The notes beneath the pieces are model-generated. The model was not told the origin of the DNA. It made no database searches and saw only the letters and a program-made list of their open reading frames with translations. DNA of 64,000 nt from Gymnopilus junonius (taxonomy: Eukaryota > Basidiomycota > Agaricomycetes > Agaricales > Galerinaceae): assembly GCA_015501075.1 (NCBI GenBank), contig JADNYJ010000026.1, positions 248,001 through 312,000 on the forward strand. The letters are read 5' to 3'. The number at the start of each line of letters is the position of its first letter. Positions within the stretch are counted from its first letter, which is position 1. A program made the position numbers and the translations under genes. This document shows positions 1-10,801 of this stretch, piece by piece.

Positions 1-518
1 GAATTTGTTGATAGCCGCAAAGCCTCCAACAAGGAAGATAAGAGAAATGAAAAGCCAGTAATTCGTGATGCTGCAGAAACGAGCAATGAGCCGGGATTGG
101 AGGGATAGCAAAGCGGACGTAAAAGGAACTGACACTGCGTATACAGCTAGAAGTGTGACAATCAAAAGGTAGTTGCCTAACACACTGTTCAGCTCCCCAA
201 CTATGACGCATGGAAGTTCATGCTGAAGTTACCTGAAAAATAGCGAGTATTGTAGGATATCCGCTGGACGTGCCAGGTCAGCACCGGTTCGGAAGGCGAT
301 ATAGATTGCACGGCAAGCTTACTGAGGTCGCTTGGTTCATGTCCGCCGGTCTTGAAATACGTTGGAAATCGAAGAACTCCGTCACTGGCCGCAGCCCGGA
401 TAGTCTCGTTTCCTAGGGGGAGAAAAAGAATGAGTAAGCGGAGATTTCACTTGACGAAACGCGACTGGTTCACCTTGAGTGATTTAAAAGCAGTCGTAAC
501 CTTGAGAAGCATCTCCAT
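1..518 (-). CDS. PRA1 family protein (prenylated Rab acceptor), 5' part only
   Basis: This is a small membrane protein of the ER/Golgi that binds prenylated Rab GTPases and helps deliver them to membranes. Reading the minus strand from the ATG at 516-518, four spliced pieces give a start MEMLLKVTTAF, then FFDFQRISRPADMNQATS, then RISYNTRYFSGNYLLIV, then ending at the window edge in FLVGGFAAINKF. The order R-P-x-D-x-N-x-A, YNxRYF-xNY and the hydrophobic stretch ending GGFAAINKF is the PRA1 signature. Introns are short GT-AG introns. The gene continues past the left edge, so the second hydrophobic segment and the C-terminus are missing. Its 5' end faces the small plus-strand gene starting at or before 802, so the two may share a promoter. 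Confidence 0.85.
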
Positions 519-801
519 GTCGAGTAAAAATTTGTCTGTGAGCAGGGAACGAGAGTTGAGAGGAGGTAACGAGGAAAGAGAGTGTTGGAGGTGTTGCGGA
601 GCGTATGGATTCAAGTAGAGTTTCGTTAACGCAGCAAGTCCGCTGTGCCGCAGCGTGCAACGTGTGTTTGCTCATGTTTGACGCCTACCGCCCATTATGG
701 GCACAATGGTTAAGCGGCTCATATTCCTGTTTCCTTCCAACTTGCATTGTCTGGTCGACCTCCAGGAAATAATGATTCGCAGAAATCCAACGCTGATTCC
801 C

Positions 802-1079
802 ATGTCCGATCTAGATGTCCAGGATGTGCGGGACATGGTCGCAAAACAGAAGCAAGACCTCTTGAACCACCAGCAGCTCATGCTCAAAATGAAGAAGCTG
901 GTAGACAATCCCACCATGTCGCAGGAGGACCAAGAGATGTTCGAACAGATGAAGGAAGCTCTCTACCGTAGCGAAAAGGCGAAGAAGCCAGGACCTAAAC
1001 CAGGTCAACATTTTACTCTTTGGCCAGAACGAGGACCGAATATTGATCTCTACTAACAGAATCTTCCAAGTCTTCATAG
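802..1079 (+). CDS. Small charged helical protein, unknown function
   Basis: I do not recognise this family. From ATG 802 the frame reads MSDLDVQDVRDMVAKQKQDL and continues as a Lys/Gln/Met/Glu-rich helical sequence to KAKKPGPKP. A GT-AG intron (about 1010-1058, with a ctaac branch site just before the acceptor) then gives a short tail ESSKSS and a TAG at 1077-1079. Without splicing the frame stops at 1054-1056. An upstream exon is possible: an ATG at 606 opens a frame (MDSSRVSLTQQ) that could join through a donor near 650, and an in-frame ATG also lies at 697. The length (about 75-110 residues) and lack of a signal peptide suggest a soluble small coiled-coil protein. Coding is supported mainly by the long helical, strongly biased composition. 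Confidence 0.45.
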
Positions 1080-1698
1080 CTTTCTTCCCGCAGATCCGAT
1101 GTAAATGATGTACATTGCAAGATAGGATGGTGCCATGAATATATTCAACATTGTAAGGCTACGATGGCGGGCATTCTCTGAACAACTTTTACTGGCATCC
1201 AACCATACGATCCTCAAACCTCGAGTTCTCATATGCGAGATGTTGGACAATTAACTCACATATGCGGCAGACACCTTATCTTGTCTCGCCAAAAAATGTG
1301 GTCCAGGATCTGATTTAGTCCGGTATAACCGGCCGTCGTATAAGGTTGACGAGAAACTGGGGGTATCAATCCATCTACCCCACATACGGAATCGCTGGTC
1401 TAGATTTCAACTGCTGTTCAGGGTTTCAGCCTGGATTGATATCCACATCCAACAACAAAATCTGACCCTCTCGGCACAGCGAAGGCGCTCCAAGGGTTTC
1501 CAATTTGTTCAGAATCGCAGTGAATTAAATTATATATATGTCGGAAAAAATTGCATTGTCTGCCTCGAGTTTACCGACATTTTTTATACCGCCAAATCCA
1601 GTGCAATAAGCAGGAGAAATCGAAGTAATCCGGGCGACAGAACGGGTTGACATGGGGGCCTAGAGTCTTGGTCTTATGATCTGAATCATAATTAATCC
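1080..1698. other. Intergenic stretch, nothing recognised
   Basis: About 620 bases between two converging genes. I see no convincing reading frame, tRNA or repeat. There is a small AT-rich patch (tatatatatg near 1531-1540) and a short inverted pair, ATGTCGG near 1538 and CCGACAT near 1575, too small to interpret. Confidence 0.4.
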
Positions 1699-4349
1699 TC
1701 ATTGAAATTGATTCCGAAAACCTACATGACACTTGTTAGAACGTTACCCAATTATCTTCAGCAGTCTGAAGGAAATACCCTCGAGATCCCTTAGGTCGCA
1801 GAGTGTTGCGAGGTCGGCTCTTTGCATATGCAGACATGTCGTCTTCAGGCTGTCCCACAGTGCGTTCGAGACTACCCCACGGTTCTCATTGGACCCCGCG
1901 TTATCAAGGACACCATCAGCGTCCTGTAAGACGAGAGCATCAAGGATATGCTGTGCAGCTTCTTCGTAACGCTGATTGCGAAATCAGTATGTGCTCATAG
2001 TGCATCAGATTAAGATGGTCTCACTCGGAGATTGATACACGATATTCCCAGATTAAATCTGTGGTCACAAGGTTAAAAACCGACTAATCAAAGAATGAAC
2101 CGAACCGTGATTTACTCGCCTGGCACGGATGTACCCTGGATTCAGTTCAAGGGCACGATAATAATAGTCTAGAGCTTCTTCGGCTCGACCACTGTTGGCC
2201 ATGGTGGCACCAACACGATTGTAGAGCAGCCAGTCCTAAGAGCCAGTCAGCTTCTAGAATGTCCAAGAGAGTTATGGCAGGCACACACGTCAGGACGAAC
2301 GGCCAAAGCAGTCCTGAAACAATCTTGTGCTTTCTCATAATCCTAGATCTGCCAGTCAGGAAGACAGACAGCTGTACATACAAAAAAACTCACTCACCTC
2401 GTTAGTATTCAACAACACCGCCAAAGCAATTTGAATATCAGCGTCGATATCTCCTGTGGTGTCACTCCTCGCCATCATAATCAGGCACTGAATCAACTGC
2501 GTGTAACGTTCGACCAATGATAATTTTGGGTTAGCAGGAGTTTGAGCTCGGGATTGCACGACAGCATCCTTGTATTTCTCATTCCTGCTGACCCATTCGT
2601 AGACGGCATCGTAGGCACCTTGACGGTTGTTGTCGTTTGTGTAAGAAACAGCCAATGCAAGCCATGCAGGGAGATGCGTAGGTTCAAGCTCAACGGCGCG
2701 TTGCAGAGCTTGGAGCGCTTTGTGCTCGCGTTCGTTCTCCTGCTGTTTAACGCCTAGTTCGTACCATGCCGACGCGTCGCTCATATTCCTTTGAACTTCA
2801 GCCTCGAGCTCTAAGACATTCTGCGCGAATGAACTTTGATTGCTTAACTAAACGGAAGATGATCGAAACGTACCTCTAAGATGGACGCTCGACCCTGAGT
2901 GTGTAACATATGAGTCCTAGTCCTCGAGGAGTCGCCCACGAGGTACGGGTTATTTTCCTGGAACTGATAATGCGTGATAGCCTTGATTCCCGAGGTGGTA
3001 GCTTCGAAATTGTCCCAGTCGGCCTGCAATTTATCCCATGCCATGGTCTCTGGCGTACGTGTTTGTACTACCTCCCGGACGGCCTCGAGTTCATTCCAGT
3101 ACTTTGTATAGTCCGCATTTTCTTGTCTGAAATACGCGTCGTTGGGATCTTCTTGAACACCCTGCCGTTCTTCATCCATCGATTGAGCATCTGCCGAATG
3201 CAACGTACCATTGCTCGTTTCTGTAACGAATGATAGATGGTTGGAGTAAGACAGCGAAGCAGGGTCATGCGCCCTTCCTTTCCCTTTGACATCTACTTTC
3301 GAAAACGTCAGTCCATCGCTCTCTACCATCTGGTTTCCTTCAACTATGACTTCCCCATCGCGCAACTGCCTCATAAGCCCCATAAACTGGCTGTTCTGAA
3401 ACTTTGGGTTCTGTTCATGCTTGAGGTTTTCTAAAAGTTGACCTGCAGTGCGTGCAAGCTCGTCTGCTTCCCCGGCAGGTCTCTGTTGTTGCTCTTGCAC
3501 AACTTCCTGGACAGTTGTTGATTGAGAAGAGACATGAAGTTCATGAGCACTAAATTCCTCATCCCAAGAAATTTCTAAAACGAGTTGTGTGAATATGTGA
3601 TGAGTTGAAACCCAAAATGTAACTTACCTTTGCTATTCAAACCAACCTGAGGTTGTATATGATGCTGCATTGGCATTTGAGGCATAAATGTGGGCATCGG
3701 ATTCATGCGGAAATTAGGGACTGCGGTGTTCCACTGCATGCTGCCTACACGCGGACCATTCAGCACACACATAAACCGGGAAGAGATTTATGCTTACTTT
3801 GAGGCACGACACCAGGAGTTGAATGCATCGGCTGAGCTTCTATTTGAATGTCCATGTTGGGTTTCGCATGAATAATTTGCTGGGAAGAAGACGCATGAAT
3901 GGGCTGGCTTTGCATGAAATCTGAAGCCCAGGTTGAGAATGGGTTAGGTTGCACTTGCGGTTGGTCGTGCATCGGAAGAGCAGGGTGCATTGCAGATAAA
4001 TCGAAAGCCGATTTGGCCAGTAGTTGAGGCGCATGAGGGGTGTTTGCGGAGAAGAAGCGAGCGGCATCCTGGTCTTGTGCAACGCTGCCCTGTTGCGAAC
4101 GGAACACCTACTATACAATGTATCAAAAATTTTGATGTGTACCGGCCGACACTGCTCACCTCTCTGGAAGATCCTACCCTTCCAGCCCCAAAGTAATCCT
4201 AAGTCGGGTGAGTCTCGGGCAACTTAGAAAGGACGGTGATGACACACTTGCTGGAGACCTCTGTCTCGGTCTAATTGTTTTGTTAACCCTTGAAGGGGAT
4301 TTGAAGGGCCACATTCGGCGCCTCCTCCTACAAGCATAGGGAGTGCCAT
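1699..4349 (-). CDS. PEX5: Peroxisomal targeting signal 1 receptor PEX5
   Basis: Cycling receptor that binds the C-terminal SKL-type signal of peroxisomal matrix enzymes in the cytosol and docks on Pex14/Pex13. The N-terminus MALPMLVGGGAECGPSNPLQ carries the conserved cysteine (about residue 12) that is mono-ubiquitinated for recycling. The middle holds Pex14-binding aromatic motifs, WASDF, WDEEF and WDNF. The C-terminal half is TPR repeats (WYELGVKQQENE, AVELEPTHLPAW, NRVGATMANSG, ALELNPGYIRARFNLG) and ends in DLEGFRNQFQ, as expected for the family. Many short introns interrupt it. One, at 2059-2119, appears to have a GC donor (AG|gcgagt) and is needed to join YIRAR to FNLG. The stop is the TGA at 1699-1701. 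A CACGTG motif lies about 100 bases upstream of the start. Confidence 0.95.
2059..2119 (-). other. GC-AG intron inside PEX5
   Basis: On the minus strand the exon ends CGTGCCAG and the intron begins gcgagtaaatc, ending ccacag. Splicing here makes the codon AGA and reads RARFNLGISCINL, which matches PEX5 homologues. The nearest GT (gtaaat, four bases downstream) would put the next exon in a frame that stops at once. Confidence 0.75.
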
Positions 4350-4447
4350 CGCTGGAGATGAAAGTTTGTCGAGAGGTGTAAAAAGTCTCTGACTCTGAGG
4401 TAGTTTAGCACATCTCGATTTGGGAATCAATTACCGGTATCCGGTCT

Positions 4448-4453
4448 CACGTG
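4448..4453. promoter_or_regulatory. CACGTG E-box upstream of PEX5
   Basis: Palindromic CACGTG lies about 100 bases 5' of the PEX5 start codon and about 150 bases beyond the stop of the next gene. It is a common binding site for bHLH factors (Cbf1/Pho4/SREBP type) in fungi. Its function here is inferred from sequence and position only. Confidence 0.3.
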
Positions 4454-4601
4454 TTATTTGATCTGAGTTCCAATCTGCACAGCAAATCAAGTGGCAAAAA
4501 TCTGCGTGCGGCGTGCGCTATAGACAAGGTAGTATAGGAATAAAATAATTACAACGAAGCGATCCAGCTAATCCAGAGAAAATCAAACATGACAGATAAG
4601 T

Positions 4602-5658
4602 CTATGAGACAGTAGGCTCTTTGGCTGGCGCTTCAATGCCCGTATTCGCAATAGGTTGGTTTTCCTCTGAAGCTGATGCACCAAACTTGGGGTTGGACGC
4701 CCTGCATTCTGCACCGCCATCGGAACGCACTGCTCGAAAAAGGAAGATGTCAGGAAATCTAAATATGTACGCAGGGTTAGGCGAATGGCGCTTACGGTGT
4801 CGCTTAATGACAGATGAAATATTAGAACCGAGTGAAAAGGAGAAATGCAGAGAAACAGACGTACATTCAAGGCATCCAAGCGACTAAAAGTCTTCTTGCA
4901 GCCCTGGCAAATATTCGACTGAGACTTGGCGGCATGCAGAGCCTGATGTCGTCTGATGAAAGAACAACATAAGATGTATTCACGGGTACAAGGAGACAAG
5001 ACGAACTTGCAATCGTGTTGGCGAGCGAAACCCTTCTTACACCCTGGCCACTCGCAGACATAAGGTCGCTCCTCCGTGTGAGATCGCAAGTGACCTGGAA
5101 CAGGGGCGATGAGGACGAGAGGAAAAGGACGGGAGATAACAAACCGCGTAGATTGAACCGACGTGTAAAAGTGCTGCCGCACCCGGGAACTGGACAGACA
5201 AAGTGGGCCTCATTGCGACGACGACTGGCACTTGCGAGTTGGGTGGCAGATGTGGTGACCTGCTGCTTCTCGACCTGGAGGATGGGGGGGAGACGAGGAA
5301 CGCCTGTGGAAGACGGATAGTGATTGGCACCGGCGCCAGTAGACGCTGAAGACTGGTCTAGAGGACTGGGCTCTGTCTGGGAGGACTGGGACTGCTGGGG
5401 CGGAGGGAAGAGAGAGGATGGACCGGAGGGATAGAAGGGATCTGGCTTGGGACTCTGGGAGTGGTGCTGTGGTGGGTTGTGCATTAAGGACGAAGAGGAG
5501 GAGGACTGGGAGAACTGGACGCGAGAAGGGTGCTCATATGAATACTCGCGACTTGCGGGGGGGCCTTGTGGATGCGACGCGGGCCCTTCAGTAGGGATGC
5601 CTTGTGTAAGGGGGACGGCGACTGCGGGGTACAGCAGAGGGTATGAATCGGAAGCCAT
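4602..5658 (-). CDS. Three-finger C2H2 transcription factor, Ace2/Swi5-like DNA-binding domain
   Basis: Nuclear DNA-binding protein. The N-terminal half is low-complexity Pro/Ser/Gln sequence (MASDSYPLLYPAVAVPLTQG onward). Three C2H2 fingers follow: CPVPGCGSTFTRRFNLRGHLRSH, then CEWPGCKKGFARQHDCKRHQALH, then CQGCKKTFSRLDALNRHLRS; the phrases FARQHDCKRH and FSRLDALNRH are typical of the Ace2/Swi5 group. The last finger is completed only if an intron with a gtaagc donor and gagcag acceptor (about 4730-4797) is removed, giving RHLRSDGGAECRASNPKF and a short tail ending KEPTVS. The start is the ATG at 5656-5658; no in-frame ATG was confirmed upstream. The biological targets cannot be told from the sequence. 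Confidence 0.85.
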
Positions 5659-5750
5659 GTGGTTGGATGAGAGCAACAATGCCGAACTCAGCGCAATAAC
5701 ATTGTCTGTGGCTGTGCTCTGCACCGCTCCGATCTATTCTAATCAGACTA

Positions 5751-8573
5751 CTACACAAATATGTGCGAATCCAACAGTCGTCGCCTTCTCATCAGCTCTC
5801 CCTCCGATATCGTCTGTCTTCCAGGTCTATCTGGCGTTCTTGTCCGCCCCGTCCTCTCTGGTGATTTCTCCCCATGGTGTCTCTTCGCCACAAATGTGAT
5901 CCCCGTGTCGTCCGTCTCGGTCTCCGATGTCAGGGGGCTCCGTCCACCTTCAGGCCACTTGGGCGCCAAAGCGCCGGTCCCTTTCTCTTTGGGATCCGGG
6001 ACTGTCGCTGGGTATCTGCCAAATGCATGGTCAATCCATTCCGCCAGCTCCTCAATGACCTGATCGTTTGCATCAGCTCCATATCTTCTGCCAGTTAAAA
6101 CCAAACATACTGATCGGGCTTCGCTCATCAGCGTCGGCATCTGCAGATACCCATGGCTCCAATCTGAGAACAAAACCATTTGCACCCAATCGGATTCCTC
6201 TTCACTCGCAAGTTTGTCTCGCTCCTTCTTCAGTTCCGCCGCCGTCTTGCTATCAAGGTGTCCGTCGACCAGCTCATCCGCATGCTCTCTCCAAATCGTG
6301 CGCTCTTTCCAGACAGCAACAGATCCAACTCTATCTTGCGCGCTCGTTTTGCTTCTCGGACCCGCCCTGCGAAAATGACGGTGTCATCGACAAATGGGTC
6401 CTTTTCGCCGCACTGCATCAACAGTGGTGGGAACTGCTCGAGAAAGTGACTGGGTGCAAGAATAGGCGAGATGTGATAATCTGTCGCAAAATCCGGATTG
6501 CGATGAGGCCCAATATATAATATTGCCATCGCCCGCATCTGTTCACAAATTGTCAAAAAATACACTTTCTCTTCAGTCGGCGTTCACCTACCATGCTGGG
6601 CGATATAATACGGTCTTGGAAGTATCCCGTCCGGCTGGTCATCGTCAGGCGCGTTCCGACGGGTTCCTTGTTATTTATATGGCCAACTTCTGGCAATTGG
6701 CCAGATGCTGCTCGGATAGCCTTGTCATCAGCCTCTGCTAGAGCAATAGATAGCTTGTGTTGCTCTTTCTCTATGTCAGAGTCACTCCTCGGGAGGCTAC
6801 TACCATCGCCATTTGGATATTTGTATACGATACGGTCTTGGATTGGCCTGTCTTCTTCCTTGACCTGGCCAAAGTCTTCCCCGTCATCACTCGATTCATC
6901 GGCCAGAGTACCCTCATCTGCATATCCAAAACTTCTGTTCGTAGGTTTCCCTGATAACGACCTCGCAGGGAACATCAGACTTGTCGTCGATTTCCGTGAT
7001 TTGTTCCCTTCAGTCTCTCCTCCACTGGTGAATCCTTTGAAAGTATCTTTCCAGCTTGATCTCCGTCTAATGCGCTTCCGACTAGGTTTCTTATCTCTGA
7101 CCATACTGAGTGGGCTCTGATCATGATCATCCAACCGTCAACTCGTTTCTCACTCCACAAAATGAACGGAACGATCACTTACAACATGCTTCAGATGGTC
7201 TTTCAGCTCAGCCACCTCCTTCAGTCCTGGAATATTACCAGATGATTGTTCCGATCGCAAGACACGCAAGTTGTCGGCTGACATCCATGAGGTGAAGTTG
7301 AAATCAAGTGCAGCGTAATTTAGAACTACGGCCGTAGGCAATGGTAGCTTGAAAGGCTGATGAGATGCGGCAGCAATGTTCCTTAGTTCGAGTGTCTTTA
7401 TCACTACATTAAGGGCAAGAGTTCCACCACTGTACAATAATGGGTTGAGAGCGTTTAAAATTTGTTTTAAGATTTCGAGGAGCAAATTGAACTTACGCAG
7501 AATCGCCCGATATTATTACACTTAATTTCTTCCCGGACATTCCAATTAGTCGCCCACCTTGTGAAACATCAGCGTCCGATGTTTTAATAACCAAAAAATC
7601 AAAACATACCCGACTCCACTATTAGTCTGTACACATCAAACGCCTCGTCTCGGGCAAAGGGGTATGGATCTGTTTTTGGAGAGGAATTAAAGAGGATAGT
7701 TCAAGCAATTTGAAAGATGTTTCTCTTACATTCTGGCGCTTTGCCATACTCAATAGCTAAAACAGGTCTGCCGGATGACACTGCCCACATCCGTAATCGT
7801 TCTTCATGATGTTCCGGAGTCATTGCAACAAAACCTCCTCCAGGAAAATCAAGGATCAACTCTGTTGCTTTGCAAAGCTCTTGTTCCAGAGGCCCAAAAA
7901 ACAGATATGCCGTGATCGGGCGCTCGTACGAGGACGACTTCGGACGAGGCAGTAAAATCTTGCGTCTGACACTAACCTTTGGCAAACGGGTAAGGAACCG
8001 GATCTATCGAAGGAATTAAAATTAAAATCTGCGTAGATAACTCGCCAACTAACGTATGGATTTGTCGTCTTTTCCCATGTAGTACGGAGCATTTCAATCG
8101 TCGGTACGGCGCGGAACCTGCGAAGCTGAAAATAATTGTCTTGATGTTGCGTAATGTCAAAAAGAAATACTGGAGATAAATACCTTTTCGTCCGCTTCCT
8201 GGGCGTACATGATGTAGTACACAGAAAATATCATGGAAGAGATATCGCGGAGCCATTTGGGACGAATAGACATAGCCGTAGCAAAACCAGCATCCAGGCC
8301 AGTTACTATCCATGTTGCTCGATAATAGGACGGCGAATACTGTTCAAAGATGAATAAACGACTGCCCGTATTGTAAGGAAATACGGACTAGACGAGCAAG
8401 TGGTTCTGGAGCTTTGCCAATAATTTAGACTGGGATGAACAACAATGAGGTGGTTTATGCTTACCATTCAATCCAAGTAGCCTATCGAAATTTCTGATAG
8501 CGTACACAGCTGTTAGAGTACTAACAACAATTTGCCAAGGCGTGAATCGTTCTAGGGAAGTTACAGTAACAAA
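5751..8573 (-). CDS. Alpha/beta-hydrolase of the hormone-sensitive-lipase family with a large internal insertion
   Basis: Predicted serine esterase/lipase. Conserved blocks in order: RFTPWQIVVSTLTAVYA (likely membrane-associating N-terminus), LDFPGGGFVAMTP (oxyanion-hole motif), the nucleophile elbow GDSAGG (split by an intron), EKDPFVDD (probable catalytic Asp) and SDWSHGYLQMP (probable catalytic His). Between the GDSAGG block and the Asp/His blocks sits an insertion of about 150 residues rich in Arg, Ser and acidic residues (SRKRIRRRSSWKDTFKG and following), and a polar tail of about 90 residues follows the catalytic His, ending LLDSHIFV. The 5' end is unresolved: the first clear exon starts at 8573 after an acceptor, and no ATG could be linked with confidence (a further exon up to about 8710 is possible). 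The stop is at 5751-5753. Substrate is unknown. Confidence 0.8.
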
Positions 8574-9073
8574 CTGAAATCAACGACTGTGGAGTGGGAA
8601 CGACGGAGCGGGTTCGTACTGCTGATCGCTCTATTGGCTTTGGTGAGCCATAACATCCTTGGAGGTCCTGAACTTCCTCGAACGATTCGCCATAACCAGA
8701 ACAAGATAACAATTATCACCTGTTGGAGGGGTCAGATCGCAGAGCATACTACTTAACTAGATGTAAACACGAACTTGAGTTCGTTTCCATGAAGGGTTGG
8801 GGCGGCCAACGAGATGGTCGATCATATTGAGGGGATGGTCTTGAAAGAAGGTGTAAGACCGGAACTTGAAGAGAGTCTATGGATAAGTCTGTGCATCGAC
8901 CTTATAAGCACCTTGTCAAACAACTGGGTCAAAGAGATCCATTTTGCAGCCGGCATGTGATAATCATTAATGTGTGTTGCACATGACCCTAACCCTAAAA
9001 TGATGTAATATCTCAAGCCAATGTTGTTATTCCAAATTTTATGCGTTGTATTCAAACTTGAGCTTGAACGGCC
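8574..9073. other. Region between the hydrolase and MRI1
   Basis: About 500 bases between two divergent genes. It probably holds the missing 5' exon of the hydrolase and both promoters. The only distinct element seen is a telomere-like repeat listed separately. Confidence 0.35.
8986..9000. promoter_or_regulatory. Telo-box-like element upstream of MRI1
   Basis: The sequence accctaaccctaaaa contains two CCCTAA units 74-88 bases before the MRI1 start codon. Short telomeric repeats in promoters act as binding sites for Myb-type telobox proteins in several fungi and plants. Here it is only a sequence match. Confidence 0.4.
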
Positions 9074-10562
9074 ATGGCTCCTCTAATTTCTATCAGATCG
9101 TCCGACGACAAGCTGGAAATCGTCAACCAGCTCTTGCTGCCGCATATCACAGAGTTCATCGAGATTGATTCCGTCGAGGATGCCCATGATGCTATAAAGT
9201 CCATGAAGGTCGGCCCTCCACCGTTGCCTCGACTGTTATCCTGTATCTTATCCATCCAAAGATTCGAGGAGCACCCGCTATTGCCTCTCTCGCAGCACTT
9301 TCCTTATCCCAACACCTCAGACGTGGTTTAAAGGCATCACCACCACCTGATTATCTTGCTTCCCTGGAGGCGCTTAAGGCTCATATTGACGGCATTCTCG
9401 CATTCTTGTTCACTGCGCGGCCTACTGCTGTCAATCTTGGGGCTGCTACTCGCCGCTTAGGCAAAACATTGGATAATGCTATCGCTGCTGGCAAGGATCC
9501 GCTGGCGATTGCCGAGGAACTGATCGCCGAGAGCAACGCAGTCGCAGATGAAGATGTGGGGAGGAACAAGGAAATGTCAAAATGGGCTGGCGAATGGATA
9601 ATCGAACGTGTTCGCAATCTGACTTTAAGTGCCGCACCTCAAGGACTAAATGTTCTTACTGTCTGCAACACTGGATCTCTTGCTACATCTGTGCGTCGCC
9701 GTTCTTTCTTTCGCATTTAATGAGGAATTTAACTTTCGCCTTGCTTTTGACAGGGATATGGTACTGCGCTTGGCATGGTCACCTATCTCCACGAGACGGG
9801 GAAATTAAAATCAGCTTTTTATACCCAGACCGCACCATACCACCAGGGATCAAGGTGTGTCCTGTTTGTTCCACGGAGCTTGTGTCTTTTTCTCATTGGA
9901 TGTTGAAAGGTTGACTGCTCTGGAACTTCAAACGCTTAAAATACCTTCAGTCATGATCTGCGATACCATGGTTGGTTCCTTATTCCAGAATCACAATATA
10001 CACGCAGTCGGTATGCACGATGTCGCCTTGCGGTCTTCATTGACCTTACTTGTCAACAGTCGTTGGTGCCGATAGAATTGCTAGAAATGGAGATACCGCA
10101 AATAAAGCGAGCCTTTTCATCTCCGCGCTGTATCACCATCTGACATGTTTCAATGACATGGCATTAATAGATTGGCACATACAATGCCGCAGTACTAGCT
10201 GCGCGGCACAAGATTCCTTTCATTGTGGTTGCACCTATTAGCACAGTTGACCTCGACATTCCTGATGGCACGCAGTGCGTACAGAACTTTAAAATTTCAT
10301 TTCACTTATTTATGTCATTCCTAGCATTCCGATCGAACAACGGCCTTCATTAGAGGCCTGCCTCGTGCGGGGCATCCTATATCCCAATGATGGAAAGACC
10401 AAGCAGGTGCAAGTGATGATCACACCTGCTGGCTTGGAGGGCATTTACAATCCCAGCTTTGACGTTACGCCTGCTGAATTGATTACAGCTATCGTGACAG
10501 AGAAAGGTGTCGCTGTGAAAGCCGAGGGGGCACAAGGATTTGATCTTTCGCCCATCGTATGA
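9074..10562 (+). CDS. MRI1: Methylthioribose-1-phosphate isomerase
   Basis: Cytosolic enzyme of the methionine salvage pathway that converts 5-methylthioribose-1-phosphate to 5-methylthioribulose-1-phosphate; it belongs to the eIF2B-alpha/beta/delta-like fold. The sequence runs from [20 protein letters not shown] through [43 protein letters not shown], the ICDTMVGSL and [16 protein letters not shown] block (active-site Cys and Asp), [16 protein letters not shown] and a C-terminus [19 protein letters not shown]. All are hallmarks of MRI1 rather than true eIF2B subunits. Several short introns interrupt it. The start codon is the ATG of gccATGgct. Its stop lies about 240 bases before the next plus-strand gene. 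Confidence 0.95.
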
Positions 10563-10801
10563 TAGACCGAAGCTTCTAAACAAATCGTGTATCTAGTAGA
10601 TTGTATAGCCATATGTATTGCATCTGTATGCGCTTCCTGGATCTCGATTGTATACCCTCCCCTGTTTGCTACCACAGGAATGAGACACTCACAATTGTAT
10701 AAATGTTAGATCAACGATATCGGTCGTTTTGGAGAATCTTCATCTATTTCGGTAAAAATTTCCATTTTTAGATCTGTCGTAAACCTTTGCCTTGAACCAC
10801 C

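Noticed and set aside
352..618. Plus-strand open frame over the PRA1 first exons
   Set aside because: It begins with TTG, has no domain, and is antisense to a well-supported PRA1 gene.
1538..1581. Inverted pair ATGTCGG/CCGACAT in the gap after the small helical gene
   Set aside because: Seven bases with a long loop are expected by chance; no associated gene or terminator signal.
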